64,000 nucleotides of DNA from Cyanobium sp. FACHB-13342. GTDB lineage: Bacteria > Cyanobacteriota > Cyanobacteriia > PCC-6307 > Cyanobiaceae. Below, piece by piece: positions 26,972-36,563 of the stretch. The stretch lies in the NCBI RefSeq assembly GCF_014697415.1, contig NZ_JACJRT010000008.1, positions 310,001 through 374,000 of the forward strand, written 5' to 3'. Position 1 is the stretch's first letter; each line of letters starts with the position of its first letter. The translations under genes were made by a program, and so were the position numbers. Under the pieces are notes generated by a model. It made no database searches. It was not told where the DNA came from and saw nothing but the letters and a program-made list of their open reading frames with translations.

Positions 26972-28066
26972 TTGAAATTCGGCCAATGGCTGGGGCTGCT
27001 GGGGCTGGTGGCAGCCCTGCTTCTCCTCTGGAGCCTGCGCCAGAGCTTGATGCATCTGTTTGCAGCCGTGGTTTTGGCGATGGCCCTCTGCACCCTGGTG
27101 GGCGCCATCCGCAAGCGGTTGAACTGCTCCAGACCCCTGGCCCTGTTGCTCAGCCTGGGGGTGGTGGGCCTGGTGCTCACGGTGGTGGCCACCGCCGTGA
27201 TTCCCCCCTTCGTCGACCAGTTCGCCCAGTTGCTTGCCAAGTTGCCGGCGGCCGCAGAGACGCTGCTGGATCTGCTGCGAAGGGGTCTGGCCAACGCCAG
27301 TCAGATGCTCTACGGCAGTGGTGGGGACAGCGTCTCCTGGTTGCGCAATGGCCTGATGGGGGAGCCAGGCGCCCCCGGCCTGTCGTCCGGGCTGGGGTCC
27401 GGTCTTGGGCCGAGCCTCGGCAGCGGTGCCTTGCGTCTGTTGGGCCTGGCCGGCGGCCTGGGCACCGCTCTGCTCCAAGCCCTGTTCGTGGTGGCTGTGG
27501 CCCTGATGGTGGCGGTTCAACCGGTGCCCTACCGCGAGGTCGCCGTGCTGTTGGTGCCCTCCTTTTACCGGCGCCGTTTCCGCCAGATCCTTGTGCAGTG
27601 CGGCGAAGCCCTGAGTGCCTGGATGGTCGGGGTGCTGATCAGTTCGCTCTGTGTGGGCACCCTGGCCGCCATCGGACTCACCCTGCTGGGGGTCAAGCTG
27701 GTGGCCGCCAATGCGCTGCTGGCGGGGCTGCTCAACATCATTCCCAACGTGGGGCCAACCCTGAGCACGGTCTTCCCCGTCTCGGTGGCGCTGTTGGATG
27801 CCCCCTGGAAGGCCTTGGCGGTCCTGCTCCTCTACATCGGCGTGCAGAACCTGGAGAGCTATCTGATCACCCCCTCGGTGATGCACCACCAGCTGCGCCT
27901 CTTACCGGGTCTCACCCTCACGGCCCAGCTGCTGTTCACCGTGGTGTTCGGGCCGCTGGGCCTGCTGCTGGCCCTGCCGCTGGCGGTTTGCCTGCAGGTG
28001 ATCGTGCGTGAGGTGCTGATCCACGACATCCTGGATCCATGGAAGCGCCAACGCCTGGAGGCCTGA
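26972..28066 (+). CDS. AI-2E family (PerM-like) transporter, first copy
   Basis: This 364-aa polytopic membrane protein of the DUF20/AI-2E exporter superfamily starts at TTG 26972. About seven to eight helices are predicted, with the cytoplasmic helical segment after helix 3 (about 85-125) and a Gly/Ser/Leu-rich insertion (about 130-150, LSSGLGSGLGPSLGSG). The conserved NIIPNVGPTLST loop lies near 255 and the late QNLESYLITPSVM motif near 290. Substrate is unknown; AI-2 export is only the family name. It is followed by a paralogue four bases later. Confidence 0.88.
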   Translation: MKFGQWLGLLGLVAALLLLWSLRQSLMHLFAAVVLAMALCTLVGAIRKRLNCSRPLALLLSLGVVGLVLTVVATAVIPPFVDQFAQLLAKLPAAAETLLDLLRRGLANASQMLYGSGGDSVSWLRNGLMGEPGAPGLSSGLGSGLGPSLGSGALRLLGLAGGLGTALLQALFVVAVALMVAVQPVPYREVAVLLVPSFYRRRFRQILVQCGEALSAWMVGVLISSLCVGTLAAIGLTLLGVKLVAANALLAGLLNIIPNVGPTLSTVFPVSVALLDAPWKALAVLLLYIGVQNLESYLITPSVMHHQLRLLPGLTLTAQLLFTVVFGPLGLLLALPLAVCLQVIVREVLIHDILDPWKRQRLEA

Positions 28067-28070
28067 TCCC

Positions 28071-29072
28071 ATGAACGGCCGCACGGTGCTCGGGGCCTTG
28101 GCCCTGATCGTGCTTGGGCTGCTCACCTGGGAACTGCGCTGGGTGTTGCTGGTGCTGTTTGGCGCCGTGGTCCTGGCGGTTGCCCTGGATGTGCCCATCA
28201 CCCTGCTGCGCCGGCTGCTACCCCTGAACCGACCCACCGCCCTGATCGTGGTGCTGGTGGTGCTGGTCCTGGTGGGTGGACTGCTGGGTCAACTGCTGCT
28301 GCCGGAACTGCTGGAGCAGGTCAATCAACTCACAGCCCTGCTGCCGGCCCTGGCTGAACGGTTGAGCAGCCTGGCCCGTCAGGTCACCTGGATGCCTGAT
28401 CTGGAGCGTCAGTTGATGCAACTGGGCACCTGGGATCGCTTGCAGCCCCTTGGCAGCCAACTGCTGGGCTTTGCCGGAGGGGCCGCAAGCACCACCATTC
28501 AGCTGCTGCTGATGGCCCTGCTGGCGATCCTGCTGGCCCTCGATCCCCGCAGTCACCAGAAGGTGGTGGTGGCCATGACGCCGCACTTCTGGAGGCCCCA
28601 GATGCGCTCCCTGCTGACGGAATGCCGCCAGGCACTGGGGGGCTGGCTCGCTGGCATGACCCTCTCCGCCGTCAGCGTCTTTCTGCTCACCTGGGCTGGC
28701 CTGGCCCTGTTGGGCGTGCCCTTGGGCCTGCTCAGCGCCCTGGTGTGTGGTCTGCTGACCTTTGTGCCCACCATTGGGCCGACGGCCGCCACCCTGCTGC
28801 CGCTGGCGGTGGCCCTGCTGGTGTCCCCTGGGAAAATGCTGCAGGTGTTGGTGCTGAGGCTGGTGTTGCAGAACGCCGAGGCCTTTCTGCTCACCCCGAT
28901 GTTGCTGCGGCGCACCGTCAACCTGCTCCCCACCGTCGCGCTCATGGCCCAGCTGTGCCTGGGTGCCCTGCTGGGATTGCCTGGCGTGCTCCTGGCCCTC
29001 CCCTTGGTGGTCGTCCTGCAGGTGATCTGTGAGGAAGTGGTCGTCAAAGAAGTGATGGATCGCTGGGCCTGA
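28071..29072 (+). CDS. AI-2E family (PerM-like) transporter, second copy
   Basis: The 333-aa paralogue has the same fold as the upstream gene: VPTIGPTAATLLPL replaces NIIPNVGPTLST and QNAEAFLLTPMLL replaces QNLESYLITPSVM. It lacks the Gly/Ser-rich insertion. The N-terminus is highly hydrophobic without a cleavable signal. Tandem placement and similar length indicate a local duplication. Whether the two form a heteromer is unknown. The ATG at 28071 lies in a GATCCCATGA context directly after the stop of the first copy. Confidence 0.88.
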   Translation: MNGRTVLGALALIVLGLLTWELRWVLLVLFGAVVLAVALDVPITLLRRLLPLNRPTALIVVLVVLVLVGGLLGQLLLPELLEQVNQLTALLPALAERLSSLARQVTWMPDLERQLMQLGTWDRLQPLGSQLLGFAGGAASTTIQLLLMALLAILLALDPRSHQKVVVAMTPHFWRPQMRSLLTECRQALGGWLAGMTLSAVSVFLLTWAGLALLGVPLGLLSALVCGLLTFVPTIGPTAATLLPLAVALLVSPGKMLQVLVLRLVLQNAEAFLLTPMLLRRTVNLLPTVALMAQLCLGALLGLPGVLLALPLVVVLQVICEEVVVKEVMDRWA

Positions 29073-29086
29073 GCGTCAGCCAGGCC

Positions 29087-29374
29087 TCATTCAGGCCGCC
29101 TGCGGTAGTGCTGCACCAGGGAGGGCAACAGCAGCAGAACCGCTACAGCCAGTGGATGGCTGCGCACCGCCGCCGCCAGGGCCGCCAGGGTGAAGTGGTC
29201 CCCAAGCAATTGCAACTCCACCCGCAGATCCAGCAGGGCCAGGAGACCCAACAACAACGGCACGGCAAACCAGCTGCGGCTGCGTCGCCTGCGGGGGCCA
29301 GCGTTGGGGGACGTTTCAGCGACGGGAGAGTACCGGCAACAGGGTTGGTGCCACGGCGATGCTCGACCAGCCAC
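29087..29374 (-). CDS. Small membrane protein downstream of secF, 95 aa
   Basis: The GTG at 29372-29374 opens a frame overlapping the secF 3' end by 59 bases. The first 30 residues are basic and Pro-rich (GPRRRRSRSW), then two hydrophobic segments (about 35-52 and 66-84) separated by a short polar stretch, and a basic end. No family is recognised. It is probably the last gene of the pdhB-secD-secF transcript. The true start could be downstream of the overlap. Confidence 0.5.
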   Translation of the reverse strand: MAGRASPWHQPCCRYSPVAETSPNAGPRRRRSRSWFAVPLLLGLLALLDLRVELQLLGDHFTLAALAAAVRSHPLAVAVLLLLPSLVQHYRRRPE

Positions 29375-30305
29375 CGATCACGATGCCGAAACTCAGGGCT
29401 ATGGCAAACCAGAACAGGGTGCTGCCCCCGAAGAAAATCAGGGCAATCAGAGGCAGAAGGGTGGTGAGCGACGTGTAGACGGAACGGGTGAGGGTGCTGA
29501 TCACGGCCTCATCTGCCTGATCCGCCAAGGGGAGCTCCTTGAGCTCGTTGCGCTTCTCACGGATTCTGTCAAAGATCACCACCGTGTCATTCACCGAATA
29601 GCCAGCGATGGTGAGCAGGGCAACGGCAAACAGGCTGTTCACTTCCACGCCGAACACCAGGCCCAACCAGGCAAAAAGGCCACAGGTAATCAGCACATCA
29701 TGGGCTAGACACAGCAACGCCAACAGCGCATAGACACGGTCATAGCGAAAGGTGATGTAGAGGGAGATTCCAACAAAACTCACCAAAAGGGACAACAGGC
29801 TGGCCTTCAGCAACTGGGCCCCCAGGGTTGGCCCAATGGTGTCGACAGAGAGGTCACCGGGCACCGTCTCTCCCACCACAGGGCCGATGGTGTTCAACAC
29901 GAGCTCGGCCTGGTCAGGGCTGAGGCTGGGCAGCCGCATCACCACGGAGCGGCCGCCATCGAGCAACTGAACGGCGGCGGCCGCCAGGGCGGGCGCGGCC
30001 TCGCCCTGGGCGCTTGGCAACTTGAGGGTTCGCAGCGCTGCTTCAAGGCTGCCCAGCTTGAGGTCGGCACAGGCCGGTTCACAGCGACGCTCGATCTGGA
30101 TCTGGGTTCCACCGGTGAAATCGAGACCTGGACGCAACGGTGCGCGGATCGATGGGGACAACCAACTGATGGCCATACCCAGGAGACTCAGCACGATGGC
30201 CACGCTGGACAGCAGCCACAGTTGGCGCCGATGGCGGTTCACCCGAAAGGCGAGAAGGCCTGTTCGCCCATTGGTGGACTGATCCATCACGGAAGGATTG
30301 GCCAT
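29316..30305 (-). CDS. secF: Protein translocase subunit SecF
   Basis: SecF works with SecD to drive late steps of Sec translocation using the proton motive force. The 329-aa protein has six helices, with the first periplasmic segment (GLDFTGGTQIQIE, about 58-70) and the signature block TIAGYSVNDTVVIFDRIREK (about 230-249). Its start lies one base after the secD stop. Confidence 0.97.
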   Translation of the reverse strand: MANPSVMDQSTNGRTGLLAFRVNRHRRQLWLLSSVAIVLSLLGMAISWLSPSIRAPLRPGLDFTGGTQIQIERRCEPACADLKLGSLEAALRTLKLPSAQGEAAPALAAAAVQLLDGGRSVVMRLPSLSPDQAELVLNTIGPVVGETVPGDLSVDTIGPTLGAQLLKASLLSLLVSFVGISLYITFRYDRVYALLALLCLAHDVLITCGLFAWLGLVFGVEVNSLFAVALLTIAGYSVNDTVVIFDRIREKRNELKELPLADQADEAVISTLTRSVYTSLTTLLPLIALIFFGGSTLFWFAIALSFGIVIGGWSSIAVAPTLLPVLSRR

Positions 30306-30306
30306 A

Positions 30307-31815
30307 TCAAGCGATGCCTTCAGAACGCTGGGACAGGGGGATGAAATAGGAAATCTGTCGCAGGGCTGGATAACTCATCAGCACCCGCAGCAGGGTTCGG
30401 GTGCAGGTGAGTGCACTGAAGAGGCTCAGCAGCACGCCGATGCCGAGGGTCACCGCAAATCCCTTAACGAATCCCGTACCAAGAGCAAACAGGGCGACAC
30501 AACTGATCAGGGTTGTCACCTGGCCATCCAGGATCGAGGAGAATGCCAGGGAAAAGCCGGTATCGATCGAGCGGATCAGGGTGTTCCCGGAGCGCAGCTC
30601 CTCCTTGATCCGCTCAAAGATCAGCACATTGGCGTCCACCGCCATCCCGAGGGAAAGAATGAACCCGGCGATTCCCGGCAGGGTCAGGGTGACGGGGATC
30701 AGCGCGTAGGCAGCGAGATTGAACAGGCCGTAGAGGGAAAGGGCCAGAACCGCAACCACCCCGGCCAACCGGTAGACCACAAGCATGAAAACGGCCACAA
30801 GGAAGAGGCCGCTCAGGGCCGCCGCCAGGCTGGTGCGGATGTTGTCCGCACCCAGGGACGGTCCCACGGTGCGCACCTCCACGATCTTGACGGGCAGCGG
30901 CAGGGAGCCCCCCCGCAGCTGCACCTCCAGATCACGGGCCTCCTCGGCGCTGAAATTGCCGGTGATGCTGGCCGAGCCGCCGCTGATGCCAGCCGCCTTG
31001 AATTCAGGGCCCACGCTGGCCTCGCTGATCGAACGGCCATCCAGAACGATGCCGAGCAGGCGATCGCTTCCGGCGATTGCCTGGGTGAGCTGGGCGAATT
31101 TGACACCCCCCTCCCGGTTGAAGGACAGCGTCACATCCCAGCCGGTTCCGGTCTGCTGCTGCTGACGCCCCGCGGTGGTGAGGTCTTTGCCGGTGAGCTC
31201 CGCCGGTTCGTAGAGCTCCACAATGCGGGTGTTGACAGCCTGGAGCAGCAGGTCGAGTTGGTCGGCTTCACTGCTCCCGGGCGGCACCTGGATCCCCAGG
31301 GAGGCCAGGGAGGCCGCGAGCTCCTCGGCCTTGAGGGTCACCTGGGGCTGTTCCGGCTCCGGCTGGCTTGAGAGATCGGCTTGGGTGGTCTTGGGCTTCT
31401 TCTGGTTGAGAACGGCCTGGGCCTGACGTTTGAGGCGGAGCAAGCCCTGCATCTGCTGTTCCGTACCAGGCTTCTGCGCCCGGAACTCCAGCAGGGCGGT
31501 GGTGCCGAGCACGGCGGCGGCCCGGGAGGGATCCTGCTCCCCGGGCAACTGCAGCACCAGCTGATCGTCGCCCACGGTCTGCAGCGTGGATTCGGCCACG
31601 CCCAAGCCGTTGATCCGGCGATCGAGCACCTCCTTCACCGCATCGAGTTGTTCCTTCTGAACCGACTTGACCGCCCCGGCCGGCAGAACCTGCAGGGTGA
31701 GTTGGCTGCCGCCCCGCAGGTCCAGACCCAGCTGGAGCGGGAACGAGGCGAGCAGGGCTCCCGCAGCGATGGCCAGAGCAAGAATCAGGGCAAACCACCC
31801 CTGTTGGCGGGCCAT
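30307..31815 (-). CDS. secD: Protein translocase subunit SecD
   Basis: SecD is the partner of SecF. In 502 aa it has an N-terminal helix, LGLDLRGGSQLTLQ (about 29-42), the large P1 periplasmic domain (about 50-310) containing a charged Gln/Lys/Pro insert (about 135-165), and a C-terminal six-helix region with GMAVDANVLIFERIKEEL (about 400-417). It is one base after pdhB on the same strand and one base before secF, so the three are translated in close succession. Confidence 0.97.
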   Translation of the reverse strand: MARQQGWFALILALAIAAGALLASFPLQLGLDLRGGSQLTLQVLPAGAVKSVQKEQLDAVKEVLDRRINGLGVAESTLQTVGDDQLVLQLPGEQDPSRAAAVLGTTALLEFRAQKPGTEQQMQGLLRLKRQAQAVLNQKKPKTTQADLSSQPEPEQPQVTLKAEELAASLASLGIQVPPGSSEADQLDLLLQAVNTRIVELYEPAELTGKDLTTAGRQQQQTGTGWDVTLSFNREGGVKFAQLTQAIAGSDRLLGIVLDGRSISEASVGPEFKAAGISGGSASITGNFSAEEARDLEVQLRGGSLPLPVKIVEVRTVGPSLGADNIRTSLAAALSGLFLVAVFMLVVYRLAGVVAVLALSLYGLFNLAAYALIPVTLTLPGIAGFILSLGMAVDANVLIFERIKEELRSGNTLIRSIDTGFSLAFSSILDGQVTTLISCVALFALGTGFVKGFAVTLGIGVLLSLFSALTCTRTLLRVLMSYPALRQISYFIPLSQRSEGIA

Positions 31816-31816
31816 C

Positions 31817-32800
31817 TCAGAGTTGACCGGCGAGGAGTTGCTTGGCGGTGTCGACGATCTGGTGGGGTTGGATGATCGTCAGGTTTTCCAGGGCGCCGTT
31901 GTACGGGGTGGGAATGTCCTGGGACGAGAGGCGAATCGGCCGGGCGTCGAGGTCGTCAAAGCACTGCTCGGTGATCAGGGCGATCAGCTCAGCACCGATG
32001 CCGCCCGTCTTCATGCATTCCTCCACCACGATCACCCGATGGGTCTTGCGGATCGAGCGGGCGATCGTCTCCATATCGAAGGGTTTGAGGCTGATCAGGT
32101 CAATCAACTCCACACTCACCCCATCCTTCTCCAGCTGATCCACGGCCTTGAGGCAGTGGTGACGCATGCGCGAGTAGGTGAGGATCGTGACGTCGTTGCC
32201 CTCCTTGACCAAATCCGCCTGATCGAGGGCACAGGTGTAGTCGCCCGAGGGGATCTCCTCGGAGAGGTTGTAGAGCAACACGTGCTCGAAAAAGAGCACG
32301 GGATTGTTGTCGCGGATGGCGGCCTTCATCAGGCCCTTGGCGTTGGTGGGGGTGCTCACCGCCACGATCTTGATGCCCGGCACGGCGTGGAAGTAGGCCT
32401 CCAGGCGCTGGCTGTGCTCGGCCCCGAGCTGACGGCCTACGCCACCGGGGCCGCGGACCACGGTGGGAATGGTGAAATTGCCGCCGCTCGTGTAGCGCAG
32501 CATCCCCATGTTGTTGGAGATCTGGTTGAAGGCGAGCAGCAGAAAGCCCATGTTCATGCCCTCCACGATCGGCCGCAGGCCCGTCATCGCAGCACCCACC
32601 GCCATGCCGGTGAAGGCGTTCTCGGCGATCGGGGTGTCCAGCACCCGCAGCTCGCCGTATTTCTCATAGAGGTCCTTGGTGACCTTGTAGGAGCCGCCGT
32701 ACTGGCCGACGTCCTCGCCCATCACGCAGACGTGGGGATCGCGGGCCATCTCTTCGTCGATGGCTTCACGAAGGGCGTTGAACAGCAGGGTCTCTGCCAC
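31817..32800 (-). CDS. pdhB: Pyruvate dehydrogenase E1 component, beta subunit
   Basis: PdhB pairs with PdhA to decarboxylate pyruvate and feed acetyl-CoA synthesis. The 327 aa show [40 protein letters not shown] (about 52-71) and the C-terminal [13 protein letters not shown] of transketolase-like beta subunits. PdhA and the E2/E3 genes are not in the window. Placement directly before secD is a picocyanobacterial arrangement I recall. No promoter is obvious in the 34-base gap upstream. Confidence 0.96.
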   Translation of the reverse strand: MAETLLFNALREAIDEEMARDPHVCVMGEDVGQYGGSYKVTKDLYEKYGELRVLDTPIAENAFTGMAVGAAMTGLRPIVEGMNMGFLLLAFNQISNNMGMLRYTSGGNFTIPTVVRGPGGVGRQLGAEHSQRLEAYFHAVPGIKIVAVSTPTNAKGLMKAAIRDNNPVLFFEHVLLYNLSEEIPSGDYTCALDQADLVKEGNDVTILTYSRMRHHCLKAVDQLEKDGVSVELIDLISLKPFDMETIARSIRKTHRVIVVEECMKTGGIGAELIALITEQCFDDLDARPIRLSSQDIPTPYNGALENLTIIQPHQIVDTAKQLLAGQL

Positions 32801-32834
32801 GTCTGGGCTTGCACCGTATGGGGGCCAACCTATC

Positions 32835-32930
32835 TCAGCCGCCAGCAGCGAAGGTGGAGAGCAGCAGCACCGAGAGCAGCATGCCGGGGAGCAGAAGCGT
32901 CACCAGCAGACCCAGGTCGTGGGGAGTCAT
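32835..32930 (-). CDS. Candidate 31-aa single-span membrane protein
   Basis: ATG at 32928-32930 to TGA at 32835 encodes [20 protein letters not shown] followed by [11 protein letters not shown]. Almost the whole peptide is one hydrophobic helix, as in small photosystem or cytochrome b6f subunits, but I cannot match it to PsbM, PsaM, PetN, PsbX or Psb30. It lies between the DUF3082 gene and pdhB in a same-strand cluster. It could also be an unused frame in a spacer of about 150 bases. Confidence 0.4.
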   Translation of the reverse strand: MTPHDLGLLVTLLLPGMLLSVLLLSTFAAGG

Positions 32931-32953
32931 GGTCCGATGCCAGTGATGGGAAG

Positions 32954-33304
32954 CTAGGCGGTTTTGTCGGCCTCGGCCGGGGCTGATCCGGAGCCGGACA
33001 CCAGGCTTTGCACAAACACCAAGCCCAAGCCCAGGGCGATGAAGGCAAAGCTGAAGGTGGCCAGGAAGGCCATGCCCACGATCAGGGTCTTGAGGGCCGT
33101 GGCAATGCTCTGGGCAATCGCCGAGCCATAGCTGGGTGGATGCAGGGCGTAGTAAGCCACCAGCCGCTGGCTCAGGCCCAGGGCGAGCCAGGCCAGCAGA
33201 CCGGCGGTGAGGGATCCGGACAGAAAGCTGAGCGGACCCTTTCGGGGCCTGGTGGCGGCAGGGCTCTCCAGGGCAGGGCTGGGGGTGGGGTCGGAGTCGG
33301 TCAC
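32954..33304 (-). CDS. DUF3082 membrane protein
   Basis: The GTG at 33302-33304 overlaps the ispE stop (GTGA), which fixes the start and gives 116 aa. A Pro/Ser-rich N-terminus is followed by two helices (about 28-48, and 72-98 with [20 protein letters not shown]) in the cyanobacterial/plastid DUF3082 pattern. Function is unknown. Translational coupling to ispE suggests a conserved transcript. Confidence 0.8.
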   Translation of the reverse strand: MTDSDPTPSPALESPAATRPRKGPLSFLSGSLTAGLLAWLALGLSQRLVAYYALHPPSYGSAIAQSIATALKTLIVGMAFLATFSFAFIALGLGLVFVQSLVSGSGSAPAEADKTA

Positions 33305-34236
33305 GGGTCCAGGCTGACACCCTGGGGACTGAAGCCACAACACCAGGCTTCAAAGCCAGCCGCCTCCAGTTGGGCCGCCAGGCCGGCGTGGGCCGCTTCC
33401 GCCTCGGCGCGGTGGGCAAACAGGGCGAACAGGCTCGGACCCGATCCACTCATCGCCACCGCCAGGGGACGGTCCGCCTGGCGCAGGAGTGCCAGGCCCT
33501 GCCGCACGCTGCCCACCTCCGGTTCCACCACGGCCTGGAGATCGTTGCGGAGCGGGGGCAGGGCCGCACCCTGGAGCAGGGCCTGCAGCAACGGACCCTC
33601 GCGCAACGCCTGCCGGCGTTGCGCGAAGTCGGGCTCCCCCTCCAGGTAAAAGTCACCCCGCATCGCCTTGCAGCGCCCATAGGCCCAGGGCGTGCTCACG
33701 CTGACCTCGGGGTGCTTGATCAACAGCACCGCCAGGTTGAGGGGCTGTTCGGGCACCAACGGCTCCAGCCGCTCCCCACGACCGAAACACAGCTGGGTGC
33801 CACCGTCGAGGCAGAACGGCATGTCGGAACCGAGCTCCGCCGCCATGGCCTGCAGGGCTTCGGCGGTGAATCCCAAGCCCCACAGGGCATTGAGCCCCAC
33901 CAGGGCGGCCGCCCCATTGCTCGACCCCCCAGCCAAGCCGGCGCCGATCGGAATGCGTTTCTCCAGCCCGATCTCCGCCCCCAGCTCGGAAAACCCCGAA
34001 CGGGTGCGCAGCAGCTCGCCGGCCCGCACGATCAGGTTGCTGCCGTCCGTGGGCAGGTCGCTGCGGTCACAGCGCAGGCTGATCTGCCCATCCGCCGTGG
34101 GGCGCATCCTCAGGGTGTCGGCCAGATCGATGGACTGCATCACCATCGCCAGCTCATGGAAGCCGTCGGGACGCAGGCCCAGCACCTCCAGATGCAGGTT
34201 GATTTTGGCGGGGGCCCGCACACACAGATCAGCCAT
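33301..34236 (-). CDS. ispE: 4-diphosphocytidyl-2-C-methyl-D-erythritol kinase
   Basis: IspE phosphorylates CDP-ME in the MEP pathway that supplies isoprenoids for carotenoids, chlorophyll side chains and quinones. From the ATG at 34234-34236 it is 311 aa, a GHMP kinase with [20 protein letters not shown] at residues 8-27, the ATP loop [17 protein letters not shown] (about 88-104), and the late [10 protein letters not shown] motif. The start overlaps the rsmA stop by eight bases. Confidence 0.96.
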   Translation of the reverse strand: MADLCVRAPAKINLHLEVLGLRPDGFHELAMVMQSIDLADTLRMRPTADGQISLRCDRSDLPTDGSNLIVRAGELLRTRSGFSELGAEIGLEKRIPIGAGLAGGSSNGAAALVGLNALWGLGFTAEALQAMAAELGSDMPFCLDGGTQLCFGRGERLEPLVPEQPLNLAVLLIKHPEVSVSTPWAYGRCKAMRGDFYLEGEPDFAQRRQALREGPLLQALLQGAALPPLRNDLQAVVEPEVGSVRQGLALLRQADRPLAVAMSGSGPSLFALFAHRAEAEAAHAGLAAQLEAAGFEAWCCGFSPQGVSLDP

Positions 34237-35074
34237 GGGCGGGAGTGGGAACCGGGTCCGTTGCACGCATCGCCTGATTCAAACCCTTGGCCAAGGCCAC
34301 CCACGCCTCGGGGGCGATGTCCTGGGGCCGCTGCTGCAGACCAACACCCGCAGCCTCGGTGAGGGGAGCCAGCTCCGCCTCCGGCAGCAACCCGGCCAGG
34401 GTGTTGCGCAACATCTTGCGCCGGGCGGCAAAACAGCGCTTCAACAGCTGCTCCACCGTGCGAGCCAGCTGGGGGTCGAGCTGCCGCGGCGCCGGCAGCG
34501 GATCGAGCACGATCACCTCGGAGTGAACCTTCGGCGGCGGTTGGAAGCAACGGGGGGGAACCGGGCACACCGAGCGGCAGTCGGCCAGCAATTGCATCCG
34601 CACGCTCAGGGCTGAGTAGGCGCTGCTACCGGGCTGGCAGCGGATGCGTTCGCCCACCTCCCGCTGCACCAGCAGCACCAGTCGCTGGTAGGGCTGGGCT
34701 GCGGGCCGATCCAGCCGGCCCACTAAGCGTTCCAGCAGGGGGCCGGTGATGTTGTACGGGATATTGGCGACCACCTTGTTGGCCCCTGGCAGCTCCACCG
34801 CCAGCACATCGCCGGAGGTGAGGCTGAAGCGCGGTTGATCGCCAAAGCGACCCTGCAGACCCTCCACCAGATCCCGGTCCAGCTCCACCGCCAGGACTGC
34901 CGCCGCAGGCGAGGCCAAGAGCCGCTCGGTGAGGGCCCCGCGCCCCGGGCCGACCTCCAACACCCGGTCGCTCCCCTCCAGCTCGGCCGCCGTGACGATC
35001 TGGCCCAGCACCGTTTGATCCACCAACCAGTGCTGGCCGAAGCGCTTTCGTGCGCGGTGGGCAGCAAAACTCAT
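34229..35074 (-). CDS. rsmA: 16S rRNA dimethyladenosine transferase
   Basis: RsmA (KsgA) dimethylates two adjacent adenosines in helix 45 of 16S rRNA. The ATG at 35072-35074 gives 281 aa: [11 protein letters not shown] at the start, SAM motif [17 protein letters not shown] (about 38-53) and the adenine-binding NIPYNITGP (about 108-116). The frame stays open to 35494 but that part is antisense to no gene and lacks conservation. The gene overlaps ispE at its end, the familiar rsmA-ispE pair of cyanobacteria. Confidence 0.97.
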   Translation of the reverse strand: MSFAAHRARKRFGQHWLVDQTVLGQIVTAAELEGSDRVLEVGPGRGALTERLLASPAAAVLAVELDRDLVEGLQGRFGDQPRFSLTSGDVLAVELPGANKVVANIPYNITGPLLERLVGRLDRPAAQPYQRLVLLVQREVGERIRCQPGSSAYSALSVRMQLLADCRSVCPVPPRCFQPPPKVHSEVIVLDPLPAPRQLDPQLARTVEQLLKRCFAARRKMLRNTLAGLLPEAELAPLTEAAGVGLQQRPQDIAPEAWVALAKGLNQAMRATDPVPTPAHG

Positions 35075-35160
35075 GGATGCCCTCTCAGTGCCTCCACCTT
35101 GCCTGTTTCCTTCCAGGGCCACCAGCCCGGCCCCTAACCCCGCGCCATCCCCCGTGGACC

Positions 35161-35526
35161 TCAGCCTTGGGGCCGAATCCAGCGCACGGGGCCGGCCGTC
35201 GGCGCCAGGGGAACCAGGGCACACACGAGCTCCACGGGACTCTCGGCCCAGCTGGGATGGGCGGCGAGCCAGCAGCTCCAGGCCTGCTCCAGCCTTCGTC
35301 GCTTCTGGCGTCGCAGGCTGGCAATCCCCCAGCCATCGGGCCCCCGGCGGCGGCGGCCCTTCACCTCCACCAGCAGTAGCCGGCCGGACTTTTCCAGCAC
35401 CAGATCGAGTTCGCCCCAGCGACATCCCCATTGATGGGACAGCATTCGCCACCCCCTGGCCCGCAGCAGCCGCAGCACCCGCTGCTCGGCCCAATCCCCC
35501 TGGCGGCGGGCGGTGGTGCGCGGCAT
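35161..35526 (-). CDS. yraN: YraN/UPF0102 family endonuclease-like protein
   Basis: The 121-aa protein has the restriction-endonuclease-like core of UPF0102: RRQGDWAEQRVLRLLRARGW, then GELDLVLEKSGRLLLVEVKG with the metal-binding Glu, Asp and ExK. Its role is not established. The ATG at 35524-35526 is preferred over the one at 35562. It is 86 bases upstream of rsmA on the same strand and divergent from the pentapeptide gene. Confidence 0.88.
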   Translation of the reverse strand: MPRTTARRQGDWAEQRVLRLLRARGWRMLSHQWGCRWGELDLVLEKSGRLLLVEVKGRRRRGPDGWGIASLRRQKRRRLEQAWSCWLAAHPSWAESPVELVCALVPLAPTAGPVRWIRPQG

Positions 35527-35619
35527 CGGGACCAGTCCGGGGTGGTTCAGGCTTCCCACCAAGCCCGCCCGAACCGAAGCGAACGGCTTCCCTAGGCTGC
35601 CTCCAGCTTCCCTGTCGCC

Positions 35620-36138
35620 ATGCTCGCGCCGTCCCCTCCCGGGTGGGTCCCCCGCCGTCTGGTCCGTCTGGTGTCAGGGGCCCTGCTGGCTCTAGCCCTC
35701 AGTTGGTTTGGACCCATCGCCCCAGCCGGGGCCGCCATGGATGTGGCCAAGCAGGTGCTGATCGGTGCCGATTTCCACGATCAGGATCTGCGGGGTGCCA
35801 CCTTCAACCTCACCAACCTGCGGGACGCCAGCTTCGCCGGCTCCGATCTGCAGGGGGCGAGCCTGTTTGGCGCCAAGCTCCAAGACGCCGATCTCAGCAA
35901 CACCAATCTGCGGGAGGCCACGCTGGATTCCGCGATCTTCGATGGCACCAACCTCACCAATGCGGTGATGGAAGACGCCTTTGCCTTCAACACCAAGTTC
36001 ACCAACGTGGTGATCGAGGGCGCCGACTTCACCAATGTGCCCCTGCGGGCTGACGCCCTCAAAACCCTCTGCGGCGTGGCCAGTGGCACGAACCCCGTCA
36101 CGGGCCGTGACACCCGTTCCACCCTGGGCTGCAGCTGA
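35620..36138 (+). CDS. Exported pentapeptide-repeat protein
   Basis: The 172-aa precursor has a signal peptide (about 1-39, basic RRLVRLVSG then a hydrophobic core ending APAGAA), so it likely resides in the thylakoid lumen or periplasm. Residues 48-142 form a right-handed pentapeptide beta-helix built of A(D/N)LxX-type units such as [19 protein letters not shown]. The end has [10 protein letters not shown] and a final Cys, which could form a disulfide. It resembles lumenal pentapeptide proteins of cyanobacteria and plants. Target unknown. Confidence 0.85.
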   Translation: MLAPSPPGWVPRRLVRLVSGALLALALSWFGPIAPAGAAMDVAKQVLIGADFHDQDLRGATFNLTNLRDASFAGSDLQGASLFGAKLQDADLSNTNLREATLDSAIFDGTNLTNAVMEDAFAFNTKFTNVVIEGADFTNVPLRADALKTLCGVASGTNPVTGRDTRSTLGCS

Positions 36139-36149
36139 GCCGACCCGCC

Positions 36150-36563
36150 ATGAGCTTCGACGCCCGCAGCCGCGAACGCCTTGAGGCCCTCGGTCGCCGC
36201 CTCCCCCAACCTCTGCCCACGCCGCCACCACCCCAGCGGGCGGAAACGAAGGCCACCGACAAACGTCATCGCGTGGAACAGGAGGAGAACCCTGAGGCCC
36301 TGTTTCGCGCCTTGATGCAGGTCAGTCCCGATGGCACGGTGCCGCCTCACTTGATGGATCGGTTGCGTCAGCTGGAGCAACGCCGCCAGGAGCTGGCCCC
36401 GCAAGCATCACGCGCCACCCTCTCCCCGCCCCCTTCCAAGGGCAGGAACAGACCCTCTGGAGCCAACACCGCTGGCCGTGCGGATGCTCGAACCGCCGCT
36501 GAGCACGGCGATCTCTACACCGCATTCCAGCAACTGCTGCTGGAAGATGAACAGGATGCCTGA
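36150..36563 (+). CDS. Conserved hypothetical protein, 137 aa
   Basis: No known domain. The protein is hydrophilic: a Pro-rich stretch (about 18-30), a helical middle with ENPEALFRALMQVSPDGTVP (about 46-65) and LMDRLRQLEQRR, a low-complexity Ser/Pro/Arg linker, and an acidic end DLYTAFQQLLLEDEQDA. It starts 11 bases after the pentapeptide gene. Part of its linker is encoded by a 20-base stretch that recurs 108 bases downstream between genes (36490-36509 and 36598-36617). Confidence 0.65.
   Translation: MSFDARSRERLEALGRRLPQPLPTPPPPQRAETKATDKRHRVEQEENPEALFRALMQVSPDGTVPPHLMDRLRQLEQRRQELAPQASRATLSPPPSKGRNRPSGANTAGRADARTAAEHGDLYTAFQQLLLEDEQDA

Noticed and set aside
35085-35494. N-terminal extension of rsmA up to 35494
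   Set aside because: The conserved N-terminus [11 protein letters not shown] begins right after the ATG at 35074; the extension overlaps yraN in another frame.
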